Positions 36,262 to 46,054 of a stretch of DNA of 64,000 nt are shown here, piece by piece. The position numbers were made by a program, and so were the translations under genes. The DNA comes from Inquilinus sp. KBS0705 (GTDB lineage: Bacteria; Bacteroidota; Bacteroidia; Sphingobacteriales; Sphingobacteriaceae): contig VCCI02000001.1 in assembly GCA_005938025.2 (NCBI GenBank), forward strand, positions 1,240,001-1,304,000. The letters run 5' to 3'. The number at the start of each line of letters is the position of its first letter. Within the stretch, counting starts at the first letter, position 1. A model generated the notes under the pieces. The model was not told the DNA's origin, ran no database searches, and saw only the letters and a list, made by a program, of their open reading frames with translations.

Positions 36262-38646
36262 TTATTCGCTTCTTAAACTTTTGACGGGATTACTAAGTGC
36301 CGCCTTTATAGCCTGGAAACTAATGGTGACTAATGCCACCACCATAGCCATAACACCGGCCAGCAAAAACACCCACCACTGTATATCTATACGGTAGGCA
36401 AAATCCTGTAGCCATTTATACATAAAGTACCAGGCAACGGGTGTTGCTATTATAAAGGATATAGCCACCAATTTCATAAAATCAACCGATAGCATATTCA
36501 CTATACCCGGGGTTGAAGCACCTAAAACCTTGCGTATACCGATCTCGCGTGTGCGCTGATAGGTGCTGTAAGATGCAAGGCCCAATAAGCCTAAGCAGGA
36601 TATAGCTATAGCCAGGATAGAAAAGTTAAAGAATAGTTTACCAAAGCGTTCCTCGCTGCGGTACTGTCTATCAAAAAACTCATCAAGGAAAAAATAACTG
36701 AATGGCCTGTTTGGTATAAGCTCTTTCCATTTAGCTTCTACTCCGGCGATGGTTGCCGGTAAGTTAGCCGACGATACCTTTACCGATACCATGTTAAGGT
36801 TACGTAACTCAACGCGCATACTTAAAGGCTTTATTTTTTCTTGTAACGAGCGGAAGTGAAAATCTTTCATCACCCCAACAATCTTACCTTCGCGGCCCCA
36901 CTGTTTAAAGCGCCTGCCTATAGCCTGCTGTGGCGAACTATAGCCGAACATTTTAACCGCTTCCTCATTCAACAACATGGCCTGGGAGGTATCGGTAGAC
37001 ATGAAATCTTTTGAGAATGGCCTGCCGGCAACCATTTTAATTTTAAATTGGTTAACGTAATCAAAGTCGACAAAATACAGGTCGAGATTGGCAATTTGCA
37101 GGTCGCCTTTTTTGTTTTCGATCTCGGAGTATGCACCGGCATTACCACCCCCGGGTACGCTTGATGATAACGTGGTTGATTTTACACCGGGTAACAAGCT
37201 TACACTTTGTTTAAAGGCCTCTTTACCCGGGTCGCCATTGGTATCCATTACAAGGGTTTGATCTTTGGAAAAACCAAGGTCGCGGTTGCGCATAAAATCC
37301 ATTTGATTATATACAATTATGGTACCTATAATAAGCGCGATAGATATACTAAACTGGGCCACAACCAAACTTTTGCGTAAAAGGCTGCCCTTGGTGCCGG
37401 TAGAAAACCGGCCCTTTAACACCAAAACTGGCTTAAAAGACGAAAGCACTATTGCCGGATAGATGCCCGCGAGCAAGCCAATACCAACTGATAAGCCAAA
37501 TAAACTAAGCACATACCAAGGAGTTGAAAATATACCCGGACTAATTGTTTTACCAGACAATTGGTTAAATACCGGCAATAACAATACAGACAGGATAACA
37601 GTTATAACAAAAGCTATTAGGCACAAAACAACAGTTTCGCCCATAAATTGCCCGGCTAACTCTCCTTTTGCAGCACCAACAACTTTACGTATGCCCACCT
37701 CTTTAGCACGCTCAACCGATCGCGCCGTGGTAAGGTTAATAAAGTTGATACAAGCTATCAGCAATATAAATACCGCTACAATACTAAATACATAAACATT
37801 GCTTATACTGCCTGTTTCTAACCCGCCCCGTTTAGAGTGCAGGTAAACATCTTTTAATGGCTCTAAAAAAAGCGTAGCAAACATTTGGCTCTTTTTAGCC
37901 TCGGTACCGTTACGTTTTTCCATAAAAGCCGGGAACTTTGATTGCAATACTTTCCAATCGGTACCCGGTTTTAATAGTAAGTAACTAACAGCACCATAGT
38001 TGCCCCATTGCTCCTCGATGCCCTTGCTAAACTTTTGGGTAAGCGATGACATGGATATCAGCATATCGGCTTTTATCTGCGAGTTTTCGGGGATATCTTT
38101 CATTACGCCTGTTACCAGTGCAGGTATAGCGTCGCCCGTAATTAATATGGTTTGTCCCACAGGGTCGGTATTGCCAAAATACTTTTTGGCGGCGGTTTCG
38201 GTAAAAACAACACTTGCCTGTGCACTAAGCGCGGTATTAGGGTTACCCTTTAATAGTTTAAAATCAAATACTTTAAAGAATGTCGAATCAGCAAAAATTG
38301 ATCGTTCTTCCTGAAACTTTACGTTCCCCTTTCTTACTAAAAAACTACCGCCGCTGATGCGTACAAAAGATTCTACTTCGGGGAAATCTAACTTTAAATT
38401 CGGCGCAAAAGCCCATGAGGTTACCCCGGTATTAATAGTTTCCGACGGTGTTTTAATATCTGTTACAATACGATAAATGCGATCGGCCTTGGTATGGAAC
38501 CTGTCATAACTAAGTTCGAAGGCTACATACATAAAAATAAAAAAACAAGCTGTTATGCCAACAGATAAGCCTGTAATATTAATAAACGAAAAGCCGCGGT
38601 GCCTCCAAAGGTTACGCAGTGCTATTTTAAAATAATTTTTTATCAT
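36262..38646 (-). CDS. FtsX/MacB-type ABC permease 3
   Basis: 794 residues, N terminus MIKNYFKIALRNLWRHRGFSFINITGLSVGITACFFIFMYVAFELSYDRF. Coupling motifs are RAKEVGIRKVVGAAKGEL and YQRTREIGIRKVLGAST, with Arg for the usual Lys in TREIG. Half-1 end is LSSFKPVLVLKGR. The second periplasmic domain carries PGVKSTTLSSSVPGGGNAGAYSEIENKKGD, a Gly/Ser-rich loop not seen in its neighbours. The downstream gap at 36199-36261 holds imperfect CATAGACC/GGCCCATG words resembling those at 60.18 kb. Confidence 0.9.
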   Translation of the reverse strand: MIKNYFKIALRNLWRHRGFSFINITGLSVGITACFFIFMYVAFELSYDRFHTKADRIYRIVTDIKTPSETINTGVTSWAFAPNLKLDFPEVESFVRISGGSFLVRKGNVKFQEERSIFADSTFFKVFDFKLLKGNPNTALSAQASVVFTETAAKKYFGNTDPVGQTILITGDAIPALVTGVMKDIPENSQIKADMLISMSSLTQKFSKGIEEQWGNYGAVSYLLLKPGTDWKVLQSKFPAFMEKRNGTEAKKSQMFATLFLEPLKDVYLHSKRGGLETGSISNVYVFSIVAVFILLIACINFINLTTARSVERAKEVGIRKVVGAAKGELAGQFMGETVVLCLIAFVITVILSVLLLPVFNQLSGKTISPGIFSTPWYVLSLFGLSVGIGLLAGIYPAIVLSSFKPVLVLKGRFSTGTKGSLLRKSLVVAQFSISIALIIGTIIVYNQMDFMRNRDLGFSKDQTLVMDTNGDPGKEAFKQSVSLLPGVKSTTLSSSVPGGGNAGAYSEIENKKGDLQIANLDLYFVDFDYVNQFKIKMVAGRPFSKDFMSTDTSQAMLLNEEAVKMFGYSSPQQAIGRRFKQWGREGKIVGVMKDFHFRSLQEKIKPLSMRVELRNLNMVSVKVSSANLPATIAGVEAKWKELIPNRPFSYFFLDEFFDRQYRSEERFGKLFFNFSILAIAISCLGLLGLASYSTYQRTREIGIRKVLGASTPGIVNMLSVDFMKLVAISFIIATPVAWYFMYKWLQDFAYRIDIQWWVFLLAGVMAMVVALVTISFQAIKAALSNPVKSLRSE

Positions 38647-38680
38647 GATATAAGTATTATTATAAACTGTAGTATTAAAA

Positions 38681-41077
38681 TCACTCGCTTCGTAAACTTT
38701 TTACAGGGTTGGCTATAGCCGCCTTAACCGATTGGAAGCTAATGGTAAGCAGTGCTATTAACACAGATAACAGGGCAACAAATGCAAACGTACCCCATGT
38801 AATAGCTATACGGAAAGCGAATCCCTGCAGCCAGCGGTTCATTACATACCAGGCCAACGGCCAGGCAATAAGGTTTGACAGCAGTACCAGCTTTATAAAA
38901 TGGCCGGATAACAGCAACACTATGTTTTGTACCGACGCACCTAAAACCTTGCGTACCCCTATTTCTTTCACCCGTTTCTCTGCCGAGAAGGATGCCAGGC
39001 CAAACAAGCCCAGGCACGAAATAATAATGGCCAATGCTGCCAGTATACCTACAATTTTACTCACCTGGTTATCGGCACTGTAAACTTCGGCAAAGTGGTC
39101 GTCCAAAAATTGGTATTCGAAAGGGTAATCTGGATTAAGTTTTTCCCATGTTGCTTTTATAAAGGCAATGGCCGGTTTGGATGATCCCGCCTTAACTTTT
39201 ACCGATACGGTTCTGTAGCCCCAATCTTTCTGGTTTACAATAAACATGGTCTCTACCTTGTAATGCAGCGAGTTAAAATTGAAGTTTTTGGCAATGCCTG
39301 TAATAACGCCAAGCGAGTCGTAACCAAAGCGCTGGCCTATTAACGATTCCATTTTTTCTTTGGGGTAATCCTTTAACAGCTCTTTGGCCATTTCCTCGTT
39401 AATGATGTACTCTCGCCCGTTTGCCGCCTTTTCGTTTGAAAAGTTTTTACCGGCGGCCAATTTAATGTTGTACACTTTAAGGTAATCCGGATCAACTATT
39501 AATTGTGTTGATGCCATATCGCGCTTAGGGTTATTTTTATATTGAAAGGTAACGCCCGACTGATCTAAATGGCTACCCAATTGGTCTTGTGCTGCCGTAA
39601 CGCCGGTAATTAATGTATTGCCCGATAGTTGTTGCTTAAACAACTCGTAGTTGCGGCCGCTTATCTGGTCAAGCGGTATGGTAACTACCTGGTTGCGGGT
39701 AAAACCGGGGTCTTTCTTTTGCATAAAGTCGAGTTGCTTTAACACAAATACCGTGGCTATCATTAAAAATACTGCGCTGGTAAACTGACCCACTACCAGC
39801 ACATTGCGCAGCATACCCTTGCTTTTTCCGGTGTCTACAGCTCCCTTTAACACTTTTACCGGCTGAAAAGACGATAAAAATAAAGCAGGATAAATACCCG
39901 ATAACACGCCCACTAACACAGTACCTAACAGCATATAAAACAAAAACTGCAGGCTATTAAATATAGGCAAGCTTAGTTCGCGCTGGCTAAGGCTGTTAAC
40001 ATAAGGTAAAGCAAGCTCTACTAATATAACCGCCAACACCAAGGCCAATAATGATAATAATATAGTTTCGCCCAAAAACTGCAAGGCCAACTGTGAACGG
40101 TTTGCACCAATTGATTTACGTATCCCTACTTCTTTGGCCCTATCGGCAGAGCGTGCCGTACTTAGGTTCATGAAGTTAATACAGGCGATAATAAGCACAA
40201 TAAGCGCTATTATGGCAAACAGGTTAGTTGAATTTTTATCAAATTTTTGGAAGTTGATATAATCTAAACCTATATCTGCAGTGTTTGCGTGTATGTCTTT
40301 ATAGGGCAGATAAAACACCTCATAATATTTCCATCCGTCGCCGTTCATGTGTTTTTTTAGAAAAGCAGGCATTTTTTTATTAAAGGCTTCTATATTGGCT
40401 CCCGGTTTCATTTTTAAATAGGTGTTCAGCCAGTTGCCTCCCCATCTATCCATCCATTTTTGTTTAATGCCCGGTAACGAATACAGGGCATCAAATTGCA
40501 TTTGAGAGTTTTTAGGGATATTAGCCAATATTCCCGTAACGGTAAAACTTAGCGTATCGCCGCCAAAGTGATTAATGGTTTTACCTATAGGGTCTTCTTT
40601 ACCAAATAGTTTTTGGGCGGTTTCTTCGGTAAGTAATATGCTATTAGGTTTTTCAACGGCGCTTTGGCCATCACCTTTTAAAACTTTAAAGTTAAATATT
40701 TTAAAAAATGATGAATCAACCGCTAAAACACGCGGTAAAAACAAGCGCTTTTCGCCAAATGTCATTTGATATTTATCGTCCCATTTGGCACGGGTAAAGT
40801 CCTGCACTTCGGGGTATTCAGCTTTTAAAGCAGGGCCCATCGGGAACATGGATAAGCCCACTTTTTGCGATGATACCATCCCTGGAAATTTCTGCACCTC
40901 GTTTAACCGCCAAACGTTATCGGGCTGAAAATTATCAAAACTGCGTTCGTACGATACAAACAATAAAATAACCATACAGGCGGCCATACCTACGGCCAGC
41001 CCAACAATGTTAATTACCGAAGAAACCTTGTTCTTCCATAAATTGCGCCACGCTATTTTAAAATAGTTCTTTATCAT
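38681..41077 (-). CDS. FtsX/MacB-type ABC permease 4
   Basis: 798 residues. MIKNYFKIAWRNLWKNKVSSVINIVGLAVGMAACMVILLFVSYE is the first membrane segment. Coupling motifs are RAKEVGIRKSIGANRSQL and EKRVKEIGVRKVLGASVQ. Half-1 end is LSSFQPVKVLKGA and half 2 starts RNVLVVGQFTSAVFLMIATVFVLKQLDFMQKKDPGFTR (Pro in place of Leu in the LGF motif). Only 34 bp separate it from permease 3, the shortest gap of the array, which supports one operon. Substrate unknown. Confidence 0.9.
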   Translation of the reverse strand: MIKNYFKIAWRNLWKNKVSSVINIVGLAVGMAACMVILLFVSYERSFDNFQPDNVWRLNEVQKFPGMVSSQKVGLSMFPMGPALKAEYPEVQDFTRAKWDDKYQMTFGEKRLFLPRVLAVDSSFFKIFNFKVLKGDGQSAVEKPNSILLTEETAQKLFGKEDPIGKTINHFGGDTLSFTVTGILANIPKNSQMQFDALYSLPGIKQKWMDRWGGNWLNTYLKMKPGANIEAFNKKMPAFLKKHMNGDGWKYYEVFYLPYKDIHANTADIGLDYINFQKFDKNSTNLFAIIALIVLIIACINFMNLSTARSADRAKEVGIRKSIGANRSQLALQFLGETILLSLLALVLAVILVELALPYVNSLSQRELSLPIFNSLQFLFYMLLGTVLVGVLSGIYPALFLSSFQPVKVLKGAVDTGKSKGMLRNVLVVGQFTSAVFLMIATVFVLKQLDFMQKKDPGFTRNQVVTIPLDQISGRNYELFKQQLSGNTLITGVTAAQDQLGSHLDQSGVTFQYKNNPKRDMASTQLIVDPDYLKVYNIKLAAGKNFSNEKAANGREYIINEEMAKELLKDYPKEKMESLIGQRFGYDSLGVITGIAKNFNFNSLHYKVETMFIVNQKDWGYRTVSVKVKAGSSKPAIAFIKATWEKLNPDYPFEYQFLDDHFAEVYSADNQVSKIVGILAALAIIISCLGLFGLASFSAEKRVKEIGVRKVLGASVQNIVLLLSGHFIKLVLLSNLIAWPLAWYVMNRWLQGFAFRIAITWGTFAFVALLSVLIALLTISFQSVKAAIANPVKSLRSE

Positions 41078-41138
41078 GTTATAATGTTTAAATATCTACT
41101 ATTAACTGATGTTGTATTCTTTTACTCAACAGCCGCTG

Positions 41139-43505
41139 TTACTCGCTTCGTAAACTCCTTACCGGGTTAGCTAAAGCCGCTTTTATAGCCTGAAAACTGA
41201 TGGTAAGCAGTGTTATTACAATTGCTGCCGCGGCCGATAATATAAATACCCCCGGCCCTATTGTAATACGGTACGAATATTTAAGCAGCCAGCTTTGTAA
41301 AGAGTATAAGGCTACCGGCGATGCGATAACACAACTAATAAGCACCAGTACAATAAAGTCTTTTGAAAGCAGTACCCAAACCTGGGTTACCGTTGCTCCC
41401 AAAACCTTGCGTACACCAATCTCTTTAGTACGCTGTTCTGCTATGTATGCAGCCAGGCCAAATAAGCCAAGGCAGCTTATAAATATGGCCAAACCCGCAA
41501 AAATGCCGGCCAGTTTGCCTACCAATAACTCCAGGTTGAATTTTTGGTTATAATCTTCGTCGACAAAGCGGTAAGTATAAGGGTATGCCGGGCTGTATTT
41601 ATTAAATATGTTGGTTATCTTTTCAATGGCTTCGTGGGTATTTACTTTAGGTGATAAGCGGTAAATAATATTGCTACCACCAGTAAAAAAGAACATGGTT
41701 GGGTCGGCCGCCTGGAATGGCGATTCCATCAGCGCATCTTTTACAACACCTATAATGTGCATTTGCCTCCCAAATTTGGTAATGGTTTGCCCAAGCGGGT
41801 TAGCTAAACGCAAGCGTTTTACTGCAGATTCGTTTAATATTACATTAGTGCTATCGGCTTTTTCGTTGCCAATAAAGTCATGCCCCTGTTTTAGCTGCAT
41901 GCCAAGGGTTTTAAAGTAATCGCTTGAAACTAATATTGTACCCATCTCAACTGTTTCGCCGGCATTTTTACCCGGGAATGCTTCTACATCGCTGTGCCAC
42001 CAAACACCCGTAGCCGGGCTGGTTGCCGTGGTAATTGAGGTTACTGCTCCGCTTTGCAGCAAATCTTGTTTTAAGGCAGCGGCGTTTTTACTCAAATCAT
42101 CATTGGTCATGGTAGTAACCAGGCGGCTGGTGCTGTAGCCGGTAGGCCTATCCTTAGCATGCTGTATTTGCTGATAAATAATAACCGTACTAATGATAAG
42201 CGCTATAGAGCAGCTAAACTGTAATACAACCAATGCCTTGCGCGACAACGCTGCCGAGCGTGCTGTTTGTATAGTACCTTTTAATACCTGTACAGGGTTA
42301 AACGATGACAGGTAGAATGCGGGACGACTACCGGCTAATAGGGCGGTAAACAATGTACAACCAATAGTAATTATCCAAAACACTGTGCTGGTATAGGGGA
42401 TGGTAATATTTGTGGCCGTTAATGTATTAAATGAAGGTAAAACCAGTTGCACCACACCTACCGAAAACAGGAAGGCTATAAAGGTGATCAACACCGATTC
42501 TGTCAAAAATTGTATAATAAGCTGATTGCGTTGCGAACCTATGGCCTTGCGTATCCCAACTTCGCGTGCGCGTTTCTCTGAACGGGCTGTGGTCAGGTTT
42601 ATAAAGTTGATACAGGCAATTACCAATACCAGGATGCCAATGATGCTGAATATGTGTACATACTCAATAAAACCGCCGCTTGCTTTACCGTTAATGTAGG
42701 TGTTATACAAATGCCAGTCTTGCAGAGGTTGCATAACTACTTCGGAGTTTTTAGCATTAAGGTTATCTTCATACTTCTCCATGTTTTTAATTTTTGGAGC
42801 AATTTGGGTGTATTTAATACCATCTTTAAGTTTGGCATATAGCACAAAGCCATTGTTGCCAAAACTTCCTTTACGCGACTCCTTAACCCCCGGGTCGGCA
42901 GTTTCAAAATAACTAAAGGGGATAACGTAGTTAAAACTTAAGGTTGAATTTGCCGGTATATCTTTGATAATACCGGTTACTTTTAAATTGTCTTTGTTAT
43001 CCACTTTTACCATTTGGTTCATGGCGTTTTTATTTCCAAACAACGCTTTAGCGGTCGATTCGGTAATAACTATTGAGTAAGGGTCTTTTAAACCATCGGC
43101 ATTACCCTGTACAAACGGGTAGCGGAATATTTTTAAGAAATCGGAGCCGGCTTGTACGCCGTTAGAAAACAGCTTGGTATTACCAACCATCAAACCATGC
43201 TCCCGGCCGCCATCGCTTTCTGCAACATATTCAATTTCGGGGTAGCCGGTACGCAATGCATCAGCCAGTTTAAGCGATGTGCTGGCAAAGTTTAAAGTAT
43301 CGCCATTACTGTTAAAATTGCGCCTAACCTGATACGATTGCGTATAGTTAGGCAAAAATTTGTCATAAGCATACTGATAGTTTACCCACAAACCAATTAA
43401 TAATGCGACTGCCATACCTGCGGCAAGGCCCAAAACATTTATGGCACTGTAAACTTTGTTGTTTAACATATTGCGCCACGCTATTTTAAAATAATTCTTT
43501 ATCAT
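41139..43505 (-). CDS. FtsX/MacB-type ABC permease 5 (RPxGY subgroup)
   Basis: 788 residues. Shares with permeases 8 and 10 the loop HAKDRPTGYST (RPxGY in place of LGF) and a Trp after the second coupling motif (EQRTKEIGVRKVLGATVTQVW). First coupling motif: RAREVGIRKAIGSQRNQL. Half-1 end: LSSFNPVQVLKGT. The N-terminal segment, AINVLGLAAGMAVALLIGLWVNYQYAYDKF, is less hydrophilic at its end than in the others. Its relatives are in the other permease block, so the two blocks share a common paralogue set. Confidence 0.9.
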   Translation of the reverse strand: MIKNYFKIAWRNMLNNKVYSAINVLGLAAGMAVALLIGLWVNYQYAYDKFLPNYTQSYQVRRNFNSNGDTLNFASTSLKLADALRTGYPEIEYVAESDGGREHGLMVGNTKLFSNGVQAGSDFLKIFRYPFVQGNADGLKDPYSIVITESTAKALFGNKNAMNQMVKVDNKDNLKVTGIIKDIPANSTLSFNYVIPFSYFETADPGVKESRKGSFGNNGFVLYAKLKDGIKYTQIAPKIKNMEKYEDNLNAKNSEVVMQPLQDWHLYNTYINGKASGGFIEYVHIFSIIGILVLVIACINFINLTTARSEKRAREVGIRKAIGSQRNQLIIQFLTESVLITFIAFLFSVGVVQLVLPSFNTLTATNITIPYTSTVFWIITIGCTLFTALLAGSRPAFYLSSFNPVQVLKGTIQTARSAALSRKALVVLQFSCSIALIISTVIIYQQIQHAKDRPTGYSTSRLVTTMTNDDLSKNAAALKQDLLQSGAVTSITTATSPATGVWWHSDVEAFPGKNAGETVEMGTILVSSDYFKTLGMQLKQGHDFIGNEKADSTNVILNESAVKRLRLANPLGQTITKFGRQMHIIGVVKDALMESPFQAADPTMFFFTGGSNIIYRLSPKVNTHEAIEKITNIFNKYSPAYPYTYRFVDEDYNQKFNLELLVGKLAGIFAGLAIFISCLGLFGLAAYIAEQRTKEIGVRKVLGATVTQVWVLLSKDFIVLVLISCVIASPVALYSLQSWLLKYSYRITIGPGVFILSAAAAIVITLLTISFQAIKAALANPVRSLRSE

Positions 43506-43597
43506 GCTATTTGGTTTTAGATGTAATTATCACAAACACCAAACTCCGGGCATATAAACCCAGAGCTTAGTACTTAATTAACTATTGTATCAACTTA

Positions 43598-46009
43598 CTA
43601 TTCACTTTTTAAACTTTTTACGGGGTTAACCAGGGCAGCACTTACGGCTTTATACCCTACCGTTATCCATGCTATTATGATGGAAGATGCGATGGATATC
43701 AGGAATATACCTACCCCCGGCTTTATTTTATAGGTAAAATCCTGCAACCACTGTTGTGTAAAATACCAGGCAATAGGCGCCGCAATAACAAAAGCGACTA
43801 TAATAAGCAGGGTAAACTCTTTAGAGAACAGGTATACAATGTTTGCCACCGATGCACCCAGCGTTTTACGTATACCAACCTCTTTTGTGCGTTGTACCGC
43901 CATAAACGAAACCATGCCATATAAGCCCAGGCAGGATATAAATATGGCCATACCGGCAAATATTTTATACAGCTGTGATAGCTGATCTTCTTTTTGATAG
44001 AAGCGGGCTATCTTTTCGTCTAAAAATTTGTACTCGTATACCGTTTCAGGGAAAGTTTTGTTCCATGCTTGTTCAATTGCGGCAAGTGTTTCTTTTATAT
44101 TGCCGCTGCCTAATTTAATGTTGGCTTTTAGGTATTGATCATTCCATGATGCCATTATTACGGCGGGTATTTTTTCGCGCAGCGATGTAGTATTAAAATC
44201 TTTAACAACGCCTACTATCCGCGCCTTTTTTTCATCCCATATACTTATGTTTTTGCCAATGGCATCTTTAGGATCCTTTACACCTAACTCTTTCAGTAGT
44301 GTTTCATTAACCACAAACCCCTTTACAGTATCGCTTTTTTGGTAGGCCTGCCCAGCCACAAAATGCATATCGTACAGTTTAAAATAATCAGCATCTGCCC
44401 ATTTTAAGCTGATCCTGAAATCAACCTCTTTCGGCGAATCGTCATACTTAAAATCTGTGCCCCAGTTAGTATTATCAGATGGGGACGCGAAGCTGTAACT
44501 AAAACCTTTAATGTTCGGATTTTGCAGTAGCTGATTACGCAGGCTGCCCATATTTAAGCGGCTTAGGCTATCGTTTGGCAGCTGTATGGTAACAACTGCA
44601 TCTTTATTAAAGCCTAATGGTGTGCTTTTGATGTGGTTTAGCTGGCTTATAATTACAATAGTGCCAATAACCAGCACTTGTGCAATGCCAAATTGTAAAA
44701 CAACCAGGCTGCGCCTTAAGGTAATGCCATTGGTACGGGCTACTGCAACTTTGTTTTTTAAAGCGGTTATAGGGTTAAAGCCCGATAGTACCAATGCAGG
44801 ATAAAAACCTGATAAAAAGGTTACCGCTACCAGTACCACTGTTAAAAATAAAACAACAACCGGGTTGTTTATAAAATTACCACTTAACTGTAATTCTAAT
44901 AACTTGTTTAAGTAAGGCAAACCCGCCTCGCTTATGCCTATTGCAAGTACAATGGCAAATAATGTGATAATAAAGGTCTCGCTGATGAACTGAATGATCA
45001 ACTGTTTACGCTGGCTACCTAACACCTTGCGTATACCTACTTCTTTTGAACGGTTAACCGCCTGCGCGGTTGCCAGGTTTATAAAATTAACACATGCTAT
45101 AACCAGTAAAAACAAGCCTATCAGGCTTAAAGCGTTTATTAATTCTTTACTGAACACCTGACCACTAAAAACACCTACCCTGTTATCAAAGTGCATTTGA
45201 CTAAGCGGTTGTAAAAACTGGCTATCTTTGTTATCCTTTTCGGGGCGGTATTTTTTTATGAAGGCAGTAAGATTTTTATCAAAGCTTGCCATTGATACAT
45301 TTTTAGGCAATACCACAAAGCAACTGTTTGAGCCAAAAGTACTATGCCAGTCTTTTAAACTCCCCGCAAAATCGGTACTTTTCATGGTACTGAATGATAT
45401 GGCAATGTTAACAGGCAAATCAGTATTTAAAGGCAGGTTTTTTAATATGCCTGTTACCTTTAAATCAAGCTTGTTATCATATTTAACCACTTTGCCTATA
45501 GCATTTTGCCAGGTACCAAAGTATTTTTCGGCTATTTTCTGTGTTAACACTACGCTGTTGGGTTCGGTTAAAGCAGTTTGTTTGTTGCCGGCTAACCACC
45601 CAAAATCAAATACTTTAAAAAATTGCGTATCAACAAAATACAAGTCGTTTTCTTTAAACTTCTTCGACTGCCCGTTATGTTCGTTAAGTACGTTTAACTG
45701 CTTGTCGTCATCGTTAAATACATTGGTTACATATTTTAATTGGGGATAGTCTAAACGTAAGGCTTCGGCTGTGGGGAACGGCACACCCATGCGGTATTTG
45801 ACACCATCAGGTGAAATGCGCTTGGTTAAAACACGGTATATCTGATCTTTATCGGTATGATAATTATCAAAGCTCGTTTCAAAATTGATCACCAAAAATA
45901 TAAGCAGACAAGCCGCAATACCAATGGACAGGCCAATAATGTTTATAGTGGTGTAACTTTTATTGCGAATTAAACTGCGCCAGGCAGTTTTTAAATAATT
46001 TTTAAACAT
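43598..46009 (-). CDS. FtsX/MacB-type ABC permease 6 (RSKEVG subgroup)
   Basis: 803 residues. Its first coupling motif is RSKEVGIRKVLGSQRKQLIIQF, with Ser replacing the usual Ala at two places (RSKE, LGS), shared with permeases 7 and partly 9. The second motif is VQRTKEVGIRKTLGASVAN. A periplasmic PLSQMHFDNRVGVFSGQ stretch before the second membrane segment is also shared with permease 7. Half-1 end LSGFNPITALKNK lacks the VLK of other copies. C terminus NPVKSLKSE has Lys for Arg. A 92-bp gap follows towards permease 5 with no terminator. Confidence 0.9.
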   Translation of the reverse strand: MFKNYLKTAWRSLIRNKSYTTINIIGLSIGIAACLLIFLVINFETSFDNYHTDKDQIYRVLTKRISPDGVKYRMGVPFPTAEALRLDYPQLKYVTNVFNDDDKQLNVLNEHNGQSKKFKENDLYFVDTQFFKVFDFGWLAGNKQTALTEPNSVVLTQKIAEKYFGTWQNAIGKVVKYDNKLDLKVTGILKNLPLNTDLPVNIAISFSTMKSTDFAGSLKDWHSTFGSNSCFVVLPKNVSMASFDKNLTAFIKKYRPEKDNKDSQFLQPLSQMHFDNRVGVFSGQVFSKELINALSLIGLFLLVIACVNFINLATAQAVNRSKEVGIRKVLGSQRKQLIIQFISETFIITLFAIVLAIGISEAGLPYLNKLLELQLSGNFINNPVVVLFLTVVLVAVTFLSGFYPALVLSGFNPITALKNKVAVARTNGITLRRSLVVLQFGIAQVLVIGTIVIISQLNHIKSTPLGFNKDAVVTIQLPNDSLSRLNMGSLRNQLLQNPNIKGFSYSFASPSDNTNWGTDFKYDDSPKEVDFRISLKWADADYFKLYDMHFVAGQAYQKSDTVKGFVVNETLLKELGVKDPKDAIGKNISIWDEKKARIVGVVKDFNTTSLREKIPAVIMASWNDQYLKANIKLGSGNIKETLAAIEQAWNKTFPETVYEYKFLDEKIARFYQKEDQLSQLYKIFAGMAIFISCLGLYGMVSFMAVQRTKEVGIRKTLGASVANIVYLFSKEFTLLIIVAFVIAAPIAWYFTQQWLQDFTYKIKPGVGIFLISIASSIIIAWITVGYKAVSAALVNPVKSLKSE

Positions 46010-46054
46010 GCTTTTATTTTAAGTTTTTAACCGTGATCTCTAATCTATTGCCCT

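Noticed and set aside
43520..43536. TGT-N11-ACA sequence upstream of permease 5 as a fourth control element
   Set aside because: It lacks the inner CA and CG bases, has no second site 22 bp away and no TTGGTAT box at about 54 bp.
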